The notes beneath the pieces were generated by a model that was not told where the DNA came from, ran no database searches, and was given only the letters and a program-made list of their open reading frames with translations. DNA of 64,000 nucleotides, taken from NCBI RefSeq assembly GCF_965363235.1, contig NC_134839.1, positions 60,851,560 to 60,915,559 of the forward strand, written 5' to 3'. The first letter of the stretch is position 1. Each line of letters begins with the position of its first letter. The position numbers were made by a program, and so were the translations under genes. The stretch comes from Mytilus galloprovincialis (lineage: Eukaryota > Mollusca > Bivalvia > Mytilida > Mytilidae). Shown here one piece after another: positions 35,036 through 48,900 of the stretch.

Positions 35036-35999
35036 CAGGGGCGTAGCTAGAAAGAAACGATGTGGAAGCAAGTACTACCTAGCGGAGCGAGGCGAAAAAA
35101 TTTTGGGACCCTATTATGCAGAAATTTTTTTTTCTTTTCTGTTTTCGGTCATAGGACGGTCAAAAGAGGAGCTATGTGTAGATAAAAATTTATGAATGTA
35201 AAACTATTAATAAATCTTCTGAATATAGTAATACATAAACAACACATATTTGTGATACAGAATTCACTCAAAATTGTCCAAAATCTGCTCTTCTGGTCTG
35301 GGCAGAAACAAACTTCTCTATTACTTTGTCAACATTCACACTGAAATCCCTATGAATATGCAGTAATGCTATGTGAATGTCGTTGTTCATGGTTGATCGT
35401 ACATTTGTTTTCAATTACATACGTAGTACCGTGACTGATAGATCTCAGGGCCATCATGGCATGATAGCACTCGCGAGATGTTATATACCAGCGTACTTGT
35501 TCGGCATCGAGCGAACTCCAAATTGAATTCGTCAAAATTACATACCAGAGGTTAGTTTCGTATGTCTCAGACAATATTGCGATTTGTTCGTTTGAGATAT
35601 TTCCTACAACACGATGAAGCAGATACATCACAAAGAAGCGATAACTTGACGCGACTCCACTCTCCAGTTCCCTTATCATAAGGTCTATGAACGCAAGAAC
35701 GCCAAATCAATGTGCACGCAACTGCGGAGCTACGATCTTTATCTGCATGAACAGCTTCATCAACACTTGTATCTAGGTTGTCAAACTAATATCCAGGATA
35801 GACGGAAAAGACACCAACACTAACAGTCTCCAAATGTTAAACAAATATCATAATCATCATAGTCTTAGATAATGCATGCATCACGCTGTCTGATTCCGAT
35901 TGACCAACTCATCTCTCTCTTCCGTTTTTTTTTTTTTTTTTTTTTGTGAAAACGACATGGATGCACATGCTGTCGTGCCTCCGGGTAACTACGCCACTG
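35036..35999. mobile_element. Non-autonomous DNA transposon, 964 bp, CAG-ended inverted repeats
   Basis: The left end CAGGGGCGTAGCTAG and right end AACTACGCCACTG are imperfect inverted copies. Both flanks carry TCATC, a 5-base target-site duplication. The interior minus-strand frame at 35679-35350 (109 codons, containing WYITSRECYHAMMALRS) has no transposase motif that I recognise. The end sequence and duplication length link it to 21648-21803 and 38356-38499. Confidence 0.75.
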
Positions 36000-36927
36000 T
36001 CATCTGTTGCTTTGGATACAAAATAAATAAAATTCAACAGCTTCCTTATTAAGCAGTTTAATTTATAATTAAATTGCACATTACATATTCTATCTATACA
36101 TAGTAACAATATGCAGGTATATTTACATTAAATATGATAAATGATAGCAATTTCAAATAAATAAGTGCATTTTGCAATGTTTACATAGCACTTTTTAATT
36201 GAATTTAAATGCACTTTCATTCAATTGAAAATCAATATAATAGTAATCAATTATAAAATATTATGAAAAAGGATGGGAAAATGTTTGTTTTAAGGTGAAT
36301 TTGATATAAAATTTAAAGTAATGTATAAATAGATTACGTCTATAACACAACCACTCTTAATTTTCATTTAAAATGAATTAAATATGGATAACTATTTCTT
36401 AAGGAGAATAATTTTGTTCATTCCAAAAATATTCAATCTATTATCTTTTGTAACATTTTATACAGAATCATTTCGTTCCACATGAAATTACATAGGAAAG
36501 CAAACAATCCTGGAAAAATCTATATTTGGTTTTGTTTTCATTACCTTCTGCCATTGGGAGTTAGCAAATAGGATTACAATACATGCAGACATCAACTATA
36601 TGTTTTTAAGAAATCATACACATCAAGCTCCAGCAGTTTCTAGCTAGGTAAATCTCTCATACTTTCAAGTAAACAATGCTGACACACACATAAGACTTCA
36701 TGAAAACAATAGCACTCTTTTCAGCAATTTCAGAAATAATCGTTATTATGATAATAAAAATAATTATTCATTCAGAAAATGATAATTCCTATATCATCCA
36801 TGTTATTTCAGATGAATACATGTTTGGTCTTCATCACCTTAGGTACATTACATCATTTTTTTTCTTTTCTATTTGACAAGAAATTGCACAAAGTTTATGC
36901 TACCAGAAGTTTTTGCTATGGCTCTTA
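36000..36927. other. Intergenic DNA and presumed 3' UTR of TIMELESS
   Basis: AT-rich sequence downstream of the TIMELESS stop. No clean AATAAA on the minus strand was found close by, although ATTAAA-type variants occur near 36195 and 36056. Confidence 0.4.
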
Positions 36928-39900
36928 TCAATCTTCGTCATCACTTTCAATAATGTTTTTCTTCTGAAGAACTCTACGTAATGGAACATGATCATCCTCT
37001 TCAGAATCATCTGAATCTAATGGACCTTGACTGTATAGCGTAGCTGGGAACGACTCTGAAACAAGACAAAATGTTATAGTCTATTAGGACCTTGACTGTA
37101 TAGCGTAGCTGGGAACGACTCTGAAACAAGACAAAATGTTATAGTCTATTAGGACCTTGACTGTATAGCGTAGCTGGGAACGACTCTGAAACAAGACAAA
37201 ATGTAATAGTCTATTAGGACCTTGACTGTATAATGAAGCTGGGAACGACTCTGAAACAAGACAAAATGTTATAGTCTATTAGGGCCTTGACTGTATAATG
37301 AAGCTGGGAACGACTCTGAAACAAGACAAAATGTTATAGTCTATTAGGACATTGACTGTATAGCGTAGCTGGGAATGACTCTGAAACAAGACAAAATGTT
37401 ATAGTCTATTAGGGCCTTGACTGTATAATGAAGCTGGGAATGACTCTGAAACAAGACAAAATGTTATAGTCTATTAGGACATTGACTGTATAGCGTAGCT
37501 GGGAATGACTCTGAAACAAGACAAAATGTTATAGTCTATTAGGACCTTGACTGTATAGCGTAGCTGGGAATGACTCTGAAACAAGACAAAATGTTATAGT
37601 CTATTAGGACATTGACTGTATAGCGTAGCTGGGAATGACTCTGAAACAAGACAAAATGTTATAGTCTATTAGGACATTGACTTTATAGCGTAGCTGGGAA
37701 TGACTCTGAAACAAGACAAAATGTTATAGTCTATTAGGACATTGACTTTATAGCGTAGCTGGGAATGACTCTGAAACAAGACAAAATGTTATAGTCTATT
37801 AGGACCTTGACTGTATAATGTAGCTGGAAACAACTCTGAAACAGACAAAAATTTTCTACTTTGTTAACAATGTTAATGCTGATAATTCATTGAACAGTAT
37901 CATATTTAGAGTTGGAACAGCTTAAGATAGTATTAATTTAGAAGATGAGTGGTTCACTAACTTTTACAAAAATGTTATCCTCTGATCTTCAGGGCTAAAT
38001 GGAACCAAACTTGGTCACATATTTATACTAGTGTATTGTGTTTAAAAAAATGTGTCCGATGAAACCATCTGCCAACAAACATGGCATTAATACATCCCCA
38101 CACCAAATCAGATGAAGCTGTAAAATAAAAGATCCTCAACACTGAATTTCCCTAATCATTAGAATAGTTGCCAGGGTTTCTTTTTAGTTCTGTCTGGCTT
38201 GCTCAAAAACTGTACTTTCAACACACCAAATTTGACCGTGTACAACCAATCATATCCCTTTTGCGATTCACAAGCAGCAGATAGCAATTTTAAAATTTTG
38301 ATTGATTGATTGAGGTATAACCAACAACCTACCACACTTCATGTGGTAGCCTTTTCAGGCGCGGATCCAGAGGGGGGGTTCCGGGGGTTGGAACACCCCT
38401 TTTTTTTGGACGATCAATGCATTTGAATGGGGACCCCCCCTCCCCCCCCCTTGTCCTGGGTTAGGAACCCCCTTTTTAAAATGGCTGGATCCGCCCCTGC
38501 TTTTCACTATAGGATTATAAACAACTGGTGTTTATATGTATATATTTTTCTCAGTATATTGTTTACATTCCCATACTTTAGTCCCTACCTGATTGTTTGA
38601 TTGTAGCCAGAGGTGTATCATCATCTTCACTTTCCTCCCCATCTGATATCTTCTGACGTTTGGTTGGTTGTACCTCTTCATCACTACTATCCCCAAACAC
38701 CAGGGGGCGTTTCTGTGACTGTGATTCTTCCTCAACATCAGAATCTTTATTCTCTGTATTGTCCAGTGATATAACTGGAAGAGGTTTTCCATTATCACTG
38801 TAAAATTGAAGATAAATGTTTGTATTGTATGATTCCATGATATGAGCCTGTACTTGAAGTATTTTCATTTTCGAATTCAGCTGTTTTCGGTTATTTGAAT
38901 AGCCTATTTTTCAGACAAAACTAACCAATTAATTATAAGCTGAGTATGCTTCTATCAGAAATGAAAATTTTGTCTAACCAAAAGGTCAATTGTCATGCTA
39001 TGGAAATAACTGTTTTGTATTTTTATTTTTATCATAAGATAATTTGGAAATGTTTTGTGCTTCTGAAAAAGTCCCTGATGGTGGACACCACTTTGTACAG
39101 GTGAATGAATGAAATTTTTCGGTCATCTGACAATGATTGAATAGTACAATTAATGAAGAAACAAGTGAAACTGTATGCTACTGATCACTGATGATACCTA
39201 GCCCAAATATTTGGGTAAACAGGAAATTGTTGAGTGATGAATCTGAAAATGCATCACACTGAATAGCTGACTTATATAAATCCAAATTTCAGAAATCCTT
39301 ATGGGGTAGTTTCTGATAAAGATGCGAAAAAAATATTCATGGAATGGACTGACTGATGGACAGATGGGCAGAGAGACAGATGTAAAATAGTAAACTCCCA
39401 CTTTTATAAAGTGGGGGGTATAATGAACTTAACAAAAATGTTTGAATAGTACCTGTCGTCACTATCTGAGTCAATTAAACGTTTGATCCTCCTTTTCTTT
39501 TTTGACGAAGAATTACTGGACTTTTTGGCCATTTCTGTATTTGGTGTAGTTGCAACAGGTGACTGAGGGACATCTGTTTCCATGGCAACATTTGCTTCAT
39601 TCTCTACTGGAACATTTTCATCATTTTCTAGAGGAACAATTTCTTCATTTTCCTCATCAGATTGTTCTGACTGCATCTTTGCTTTCCTAATCAAATATAT
39701 ACAAAAAATGTATACCGTCTTTTGGTATGTATAACGCGCACATTTATACCCTGGGTCAAGTTGCTTGTAAGAGGGGTGCGTGTTATACATGACTACAAAC
39801 ATTCTTTAGTCTTTTTTTCAGGTCAAAACTCTGACCAATAAATTTCAAAGTGAAGTGAACAGTACGGAATATTTTTGCAAAAACATCGATTGTTTTTTAT

Positions 39901-42900
39901 GTTTTTACATGCATGTTAAAATTGTAATATGTATCGTATTGTTCTTAATTTGTCATGTTTTATTCAAATAAAATACATTTTATATCTTTGTTGTTACATA
40001 TTTATCCTGTAAATTTGTCCATCTGTTTTGCAATCCGGAAATTTGCCATGTCTTTATTAAGACACAATAAAGCTTTTGTTGTCGGTTACATTAGCCTCTG
40101 TGTTCCTTGTTGTCATAACTTACTGTTTTTGTATGTGTTCATCATAAAGAGTTGAAGAAAAGTGTATGAAAATTGAATAAACCACGCTCGTTTTGAAAAA
40201 AATAAACCGCCATTTTTTCTAATGTATCAGGTGATCGCAAGTCATGTGGGTCAGTCATGTGACTTCAAACAGCACTAGAACACACCCGTGATATCGCGGG
40301 TCTGTGACTGAATTAAGGTATATAACTATGCGTAAGCCTTATTTTACTATTGGTATAGTCATCTGATAAAGTCATGCTGATTATATAAGATGCACAGTTT
40401 TCTCTGCTTTCAACATCATTCTGTTTGAACCCATTGACCTGGAACTTATCAATTATTGGTATTATTATTTATTTGGAAAACAAAAGGGCCTGGAAAGGAG
40501 TATTTTTTAATCAACAGCATTGTTCTTTATGAGTTATAAATAAAGTTGAAGTCTTTGATACACTGTTTTACGTCATTCCGGCTAACAAATTGAAAACTGT
40601 ACCTATACACCTTATTTTAAGTCCAGATTTTTAGTATTCGTATTGTCATCTTAGAAAGTCATACTGATTAAAATACTACAATTGGGAACAATGTGACAAT
40701 TATTGAATTTAGTGGTGTCAACCCTGTGATTATGACCCTTGTATATAGCAAAATCCTAAATACACTGTTTGGTGGTGAGCCTGTCAGATTTGAACGTACA
40801 AATATACAGATAAAGTAATAGGTGAATATACTATTGGTATCGGTATCTGATTAGACCCTGAACTTGTTAATTATTGGCAATATTAATTATGTGGAAAACA
40901 AAAGGGTCTGGAGTGGGGGGGGGGGTTGAATTTATTTGATTTTATAGGGAATCAATGAAGCATGACTAGAGTAAGCCCCCCTTAGGTCAGTCAGTGGGCC
41001 TCCCTTACAAAAAGTTCTGGATCCGCCACTGAACAATACTAACTAGAAAGTTTGATAGTGTAATATATATTTTTCAAGACTGCATATACGGTCCAGTCTT
41101 AATGCAAAAATGAATTTTTATGCAGGAATATACTAAAGTAGATGTGGTTCAATTCAATTTTTTTTATACATGAACATAACACTATTGATTAGACACTACT
41201 GCAATATTTCCATTTATTCAAAAGGACATATCTGTTTTAGTCATGAAAAACATGGTTTATTTATTAGCTGAAAATGGTATTTGAACTAGCTGTTAGTTAT
41301 TTCCAGTACTTTTAGATGGGTACAAAGTGTATTATTTTTTGGTTCTTTATTTGTATGCTTAGTACCAATCTGACCTATGAAGTTTACATCTTTTACCCTT
41401 AGTGTGACTCAATGAGAATGCAAACATGATAAACTTAATCATAACCAGTCTGCAAATGTGTCACAGTTAAACAATACAATCTCCTAGTTCACTGAATACC
41501 CAGAAAAAGGCTTTAAATAACAGTATAAATGAAATACCTTCTTTCTCCACCACGTTTGGTCTTTCTTTTCTCTGCCAAAGCCTTTAGCATATCATTCTTT
41601 TTCTTTGACTTCTTCTGTTTCTCTTCTTTTCGACTTTCATTTTTCTGAACCTTATCATGCTTCTTCTTTTTCTTATCTTTCCCCTTTTTATCTTTCTTTT
41701 TATTCTTCTGAGGCTTTTTAGCTTTAATCATGTGAGCATTGATTGCTTCTCCGTTTTCATTAATAGTTATGCCATCAATAACTTCTTGTAACTCCTGACC
41801 ATGTAATTCTGCCGGTATTCTCCAAAATGCTTCCTATATAATTATACAAATATTGAGAAAACATTGATTGATTGGTGTTTAACACCACTTTGAGCACTTA
41901 TGTGCTATTTCATGGCGGTCAGTTTTTCTTATTGGATTGAGCTGGAGAGAACTACATACCTTCACAAGGAAAACGGACAATTCTAGTCGATAAAGATTGG
42001 AGTCAAACAAAACCACAACATGAAGGATTTGAACTCACAACCCCAGCGTTGACAGGTTAGTGGTACAGTATAGTTCAAATACTTAGATAATTCGGCCACT
42101 AATTGAGAAAAAGTTGTTAGATCTGTGTAAAAATTAGTAGCTCTGATTTCAATTCATTCTTTATTTTACTGGATGATATATAAATTCAAAATCGGGTTTT
42201 TGTTTCCACTAAAGACAGCTTATATGAATATCAATTTATATACATATGAAAATTTCATTGAGGTCTCTTGTATTGGTGGAAACCATAGTGATAAGGATTA
42301 GTTGATGACCTAGAACAAGACATAATAAAATTTGTAAAGGGTAAATGGGAACCCACCGTCTTGTTTGTGATTACTGGTGCCTGTGTTAATTGAATCCTAC
42401 AATAAACTTGTGAAACAATAATTGCACCTTAATTTTATAAACTTAAAGTAAATATAATCTATAAGCATGAATGAACAAACCTGTGCATTTGAAGGAGGTG
42501 AGATACCAATTTGTTGTAGAAATGACAAAAACATCTGATCTTCCATGGCTGTTTCATTCTCTTCTGATAATGGAACAATTGGTACAGACACTTCTGATGC
42601 TATACAGGAGGTAAGAATGAAAAGTGCAAATCTTTTTTAATACAATGCAAACATGAGGAAAGAATGAAAAGTGCAAATCTTTATTAATACAATGCAAACA
42701 GGAGGAAAGAATGAAAAGTGCAAATCTTCATTAATACAATGCAGCAAGACACTTTTAAATACTTAATCGATACTACTCAAGGAAAACTGATTTAATTTAG
42801 CTGGAACTCCTCTGAAATCATACAAAGTTTGAAATATTTGCATACTTGCCGAGTGACATGATATTTGCGTGTAATACACGCTTTTTCAACGGTTTACACG

Positions 42901-45900
42901 TGTAGATTTTGTCACATGGCGTGTACACGCTTTTCACCACTTTACACGCGATTACATGCTTTTTCGTTCTTTTCATTTTTTGGTTGTAAGTGATATCGCT
43001 ATTCTCCTCATTCGGCGATAAATACTGAAAATTTCGAAGTAATTGTTTGGCTGCCATATTGTTTGTTTTTCTATATGGACGATCAGCAAAAGGTAAGTAG
43101 TCTTAACAATTTTGTGACTTTCTTTCAAATTCACTTTATAAGGAAAATGTCCACAGTAAGAGGTCGCTTTCAGGGCCTGTACCGTTGTCTAAAGAGCCGA
43201 TTGTTAAAAGTGAAAACGATGTGTACATACATGTACCATGAAATTGACTAGATTCAAGATTTATAAATTATATTTTGGAGTTTAAGTTTAAATGATAGAG
43301 TGAAGAGTAACGCATTGTGCATTCTATGTTGCAATGATAATATTAGGCAGGCATTACCTGTGAATGGGGACGAAGCCTGTATTATTTAAATTTTTTTAAA
43401 ACATGTTGATAAAAGAAACGGAAATACCGTAACGTTTCCGATATTGGTTCTGTTGTTAGGGATTTAGTTGTGACTTTATTTAAGTTATGATGTCATATTC
43501 AATGTAAACAAAGAAACGCTGTTATTCAGGTAACATTTTTTTCATATCAAACAATTAATATGAGGCAGGCATTACCTGTGAATGGGGACGAAGTCTGTAT
43601 GAATTATTTTTTTTGTAGCTTACATATTTGTTTTAAAAAAAAACGAAACGGAAGTACCGTAACGTTTCTGATTTTGGTTCTGTTGTCAGGGAATTTACTT
43701 GTGACGTAATTTAAGATATGACGTCATGTTCTATAGTCACTATTAAGTGTTACAACTTAAATTTAGACGCAACACATAAATAGTAATTGGAAAGGTACTG
43801 CCATTGCATGTGTTGTGCAGAAACTAATTATAAAATCGATTTGTACCATCGTGAAATTATGAGGTCGTTAAGAAATGAACTTTGAGATAATCTACTCTTT
43901 CCCCAAACCTGCTATAATTCCAACGTCTGCTTTCAAAATGCTTTTTAAATGAATGTGACCGTCTTTAGCCTGAAATATATGCCATACTGACATTTTCAGC
44001 ATGTTAAGATAATTAAATGAAAATTGCGTCTTCCAAACAACTGTTTACTTTCAGTTTGTGTTTATCGTGACTTTCGATGTAAAAACTAGAGACAATCTGA
44101 AATCCTGGACTTGTGTCATCTCAGCCAATATAGAATAGCTTGGCCAATACAGAAAAAAATCTATATTGGCAGAGTTTACACCTTATATTGCATAGGCAGT
44201 TTTCATCATATTAAGTCCAATAACAGTGTAGTTAATTAATAATCTACTGTAATAGGGGAATTTGTCCCCATAATATGAGGCAGGCATTACCTGTGAATGT
44301 GGACGAAGTCTGTATGAATTATTTTTTTTGTAACTTAAATATTTGTTAAAAAAAAGAAACGGAAATACCGTAGATTTTCCGATTTTGGTTCTGTTGTTAG
44401 GGATTTTACTTGTGACATTATTTAAGTTATGACGTTATGTTCAATGTAAACAAAGAAAAGCAATGCATCAGGTAACGTTAATTCATATCAAAGACAAAGA
44501 ATGATTAAAAATGAAATATTGGCATTGTGTCCCTTGAGTTCCTATATTTCACTAGACTACTCAAAGTCTCACGACAACGAGACCGGAAGAAGGAAGTAGA
44601 TTTCAATTATAAAGAAATTGACACTGAATTCTGATCAGAACTTGACAATGTTACATTTATATTGTGTGCTGTTATAATTATCAAATAAATGTAACTAAAC
44701 TTGAAACTGACAATTGTTTTGAATACATTGTATGTGCCTAGTGGTGTTGCTTTAAAAGCAACATAACAGACCACTGTTGAATACAATAAAAGTTCACAGA
44801 ATAATATATATTGCTTTTTTATAATAACAAATTTGTATAATGTGAAATAATGAACATTACCACATTCATATTAAAAAGTTCGCATCTACGTCACACGTTT
44901 TCACACGCTTTTTGACATGTCATGTCATGTCATGACATGATTTCCTATTGTCAGAGGTTGGCAAGTATGTATTTGTGATATGACATATAAATGTAATGAT
45001 TTGTACTTTTTATATTAGTCTTTGAAAAAATCTTTTTTCCACAGAAAATGCCAATTTTTGAGAAAAAAATCCAAATTCAGAGACCATTATCAATCTGCGT
45101 CTAATACACTTTCGGGCATTCTCAGTCCATGTACTGTCCGCTAAACACATGTACAACTAAAAATGAAAACAATGAGAAGTTGATCAGGGTAGACACTTGT
45201 TCAATTGTTCCACGATTTGGCGGGCATTTTCTAGTATAATATAATTGTATTTGTAGTACCATGCTGTATCAGCCATCTGTGATGTTAATATCAATCACTT
45301 TTAAAAAAGCTTTGTTTAAACTCTAATCTGTATGAATTACATCCTTGATATCAGTCACGGTTGCAAAGGCTTTATCAAACCCTAAGCCATATAACATATG
45401 GAGCGAGAAACACCTTCCTGAGTACAGTAGGACATTTTCAATATCACAAATTCAAGGCGATGACCAAATACGAAATTCTTCTGTTGAGTAGTTTCTGAGA
45501 AAATGATGACAAAAACATTTGTAGGAAGAACAGACAAGATACAAACAATATAGCTTATAAAAGTACTCATAGAATGGGGTATACAAATAATAAACTTCAT
45601 AGAGAGGATCATGATATAAAGTACTCATGAACTTACTTCTACTTTCTAATACTCTTTTCAGGGCTCTCTGTATCCACTGTATTTGTGAGCTATAGCCTAA
45701 ACAAAATTAATAACAAAATTAATAACAAAACCTTTTGTTACATATTTTTTTAAAGAAATTTTTTAAGAAATTCTAAAATAAAATTGAACTGATGACATAA
45801 AAATAACTTATGCTAAAGTACCACAAATAAAAATTGTTATGAGGCAAAAACAAATATATGTCTATTTCTCTCCTCCTTACAAAATGTATTTGGTTGCTGA

Positions 45901-48900
45901 TGCTGAATTATCATTATTAAGTTGCCTCACTAAAATATAGCTATTGAAATATCATTTTGTTTTGCAAGTGAAGACTATGAATCACATTTCTGACGACTTT
46001 ATCATTCAAATTTGTAATTATTTACCATGGCAAGCGAAAAAGTTGTCATAACTCTGCAACTTGCACATCATTAATTGTGTATGCACATATAACTGGATGT
46101 TAAGTGTTAATGTCATTTTTTTTCAGAATTGGACAAGACATGTTTTAAGAGATTGTGTAGTTCTTATTTCCTTAATAATGTCAATTTTTTTTTTAAATCC
46201 AACCTTCCAACCCTATTCTTTTGTGACTGGAGATAGTAGTAAGACATACTTGTTTTTGGTCATAGATTAATCCATATTTTCATAAAAGATAACATATTTT
46301 TACAGCTTATTAGAAATTTCTGTGCAAAGTTTGATTGAATTATTAAATGAAAATTTCAATATACCAAAGGCAAAACAACATGGTTGTTTCTATTGCGTCA
46401 TAATAGTTTGGTTTAATTATAACCATAATTTTTTCCTAAAAATAAAGATAAAAAGAAAAAAAGAATTTTCACCTTTTTGAATAAGATTTTGCATAACAGC
46501 AGTCATGTCTGGAGAATCTTGAGGAGTACTGTCATTTTCTTTATCACTGTCCATTTCTTTGTCACTTACATTTGAATCTGAATTTTCTCCCTCATCTGAA
46601 CTAGAATCTGGAAAACAATGAATCATAGTATAACTTGAATTACTTCCCTTTATACATTAATGCTGATAGCTGTAGAATCCAACATATCTCTGTTATTGTG
46701 TGAACTTTTATTTGTAGGTGTTAACAAGGTATATAAACAACACATACATAAATAACTTTTCAGTAAAGGCATTTTCCAATTCTGATTTAAAAAATTAAAA
46801 CTTTTATTAAAATATGTACAAAAAGTCCTTTTCATGAGTTAAACTTGTGCTTTTTTTCTATGTCATACACATGTGTGTAAGTGACTTCATCGGATTAAAC
46901 AAGCATTTGTGAAATGCAAAGTGGTTTTATGCAAAATTGTATGAGTGAAACTGTTATTAGTTACATTCAAACACTTTTACAGGTAATAAAATTAAAAAAA
47001 TATATAATGATTTCCTTTCATTATATCAATTGAACTTGCCTCAAAGATAAATCTGGAATCACAAAAAAATTTATGAATAACTTAAAACTTCCAGTTTATA
47101 TTTTGTTTTTTACAATAGAAAGCAATATTCGATTCCTGAGAAATTAGTTGATAGAATCATTCAATTCTTAACTGGAAGATTCCTCAAATTGTTCTTGAAA
47201 CTTTTTTGAAAAACTGCACGAAAAGTAATGAAGTAAATGCAGTAGAACCGTCCATACAACTTCATTGATGCTGTGAATCTAGTATAAATCAAGTGTAAAA
47301 AAAGAACCCAAATTTCAAGCACACCACAATGGGTTGAGTTGAGTGAAATTTTACCTGATGCTTGTTCCTGAAATATGAAAGCCATGTGTATTTATTTTTA
47401 TATTGGAACATACCGCTGGTGTCGACATTTCTCTGACTGACAACAAAACCTCCATCTTCCTCGTAACCATCTCCAGAATCACTGTCATAGTCATCCTTCT
47501 TAGATTTCTTCCCACGTTTCTTATATAACTCACTACGATCATTCACAAGTCCTAAACCTAACAACTTTTCAATAACACGCTGTTTAGAACGATGAACTGT
47601 CATGGCTGACATAATATTTCCCAATGGATCTAAAACAAAAGTTTTCTGTACAATTTGATTATCAACTGTTATGTGCATAACACAGTAATGAGGCTTTACT
47701 CTTTTTAGACTTGATAAAATAAAATATGAAATTCTTTTACACAAGTCAATTAGTCAAAAAAGAAGGAATGTTTCATTTGTTTTTAAATTGCTTTTAACTA
47801 GAAGCTATGTTATGAAATTGCGTAGAAATATATTTTTGGGAAGGAATTTTCACAAAACTTTAAAATGAGAAAAAGGGGTTTAAAATCTTTTTTGCATATA
47901 TAGAAATATATTTTTGGGAAGGAATTTTCACAAAATTTTAAAATGGGAAAGGGGGCTTAAATCCAGCTGCAAGTTTGATCCAAAATCTTACAATGAAACC
48001 CCATGCTTTCATCTTAATATTAGAAAACAGTGTTTATTAACACACTGCAACATGTCAAACCAATTTCTGCCTATATTACAATTATGACAATAAGTATAAA
48101 ATATTTGTCTAGTCTGCATACTGTAGAATTCTGAAGTAATGAGGCAAATCAATTCAATACAAACTATAGGAGACTTTCAATATTGAAACAACACTCTGTT
48201 GGAATAAAACAGTTCATTTTGCATTCAGTAAACAAATAAAATCTTAATAAGATCCTTTTCTCGTCCAGTTGTTCAGTTATAATATACATAAAAGACAACA
48301 GATTCAGCTAAAGCAAGATCTAGATTTTATTTTTTATGTACAATGTTATATCCTACATTAACATGTAGAATAGTCAAGTATTTAGCTGTAAATGTGTGCA
48401 TTTGAATCATACACTGATCTGTACTTTGTAAGTAATGAGTAACTTCTCACTATGGTTGACGTTGGTTCATGTCTATTCATGGCTGTGCCTTTTATAGCAA
48501 ACTATACAGTATCGTTTTGGCCTTTTTTGAAGCCGTAAGGTGACCTATTATTGCATATATCCACCACATTTTAGCTCTGATGAATAGTTGTCTCATAGTC
48601 AATCATACCACATCTCATTATTTTTATACTTTTCTGAATAGGAATAACTATTTTACATAAAAATCTCCATTTATTTTACCTGCTGATGATTTAAACTCCT
48701 GAAACATATTTGTAAGTTCTTCCTCATCTTCTTCTGTCCATGGTCCTGCATGTTTTCTCCTAAAAAAATTACATCAAATATCTGTTATTTTGTATTTGTA
48801 GCTTGCTGTTTGATGTGAGCCAAGGCTCCGTGTTGAAGATCATACTTTGACCTATAATGCTTTACTTTTACAAATTGTGACTTGGATGTAAAGTTGTCTA

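Noticed and set aside
36779-36967. Plus-strand frame overlapping the TIMELESS stop
   Set aside because: Antisense to the 3' end of TIMELESS, with no domain and no supporting context.
37022-37866. Regular direct repeats that might suggest a CRISPR array
   Set aside because: Units are contiguous without unique spacers, the DNA is eukaryotic, and the units overlap a known exon boundary.
42818-43057. Minus-strand frame MAAKQLLRNFQYLSP as an extra TIMELESS exon or separate gene
   Set aside because: It lies inside an inverted-repeat element with a target duplication and runs through the element's end. TIMELESS exons on both sides join in phase without it.
47355-47367. 13-base segment between AG and GT in a TIMELESS intron that could be a microexon
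   Set aside because: Including it shifts the phase, and the next exon would then reach a stop almost at once. The flanking exons join in phase without it.
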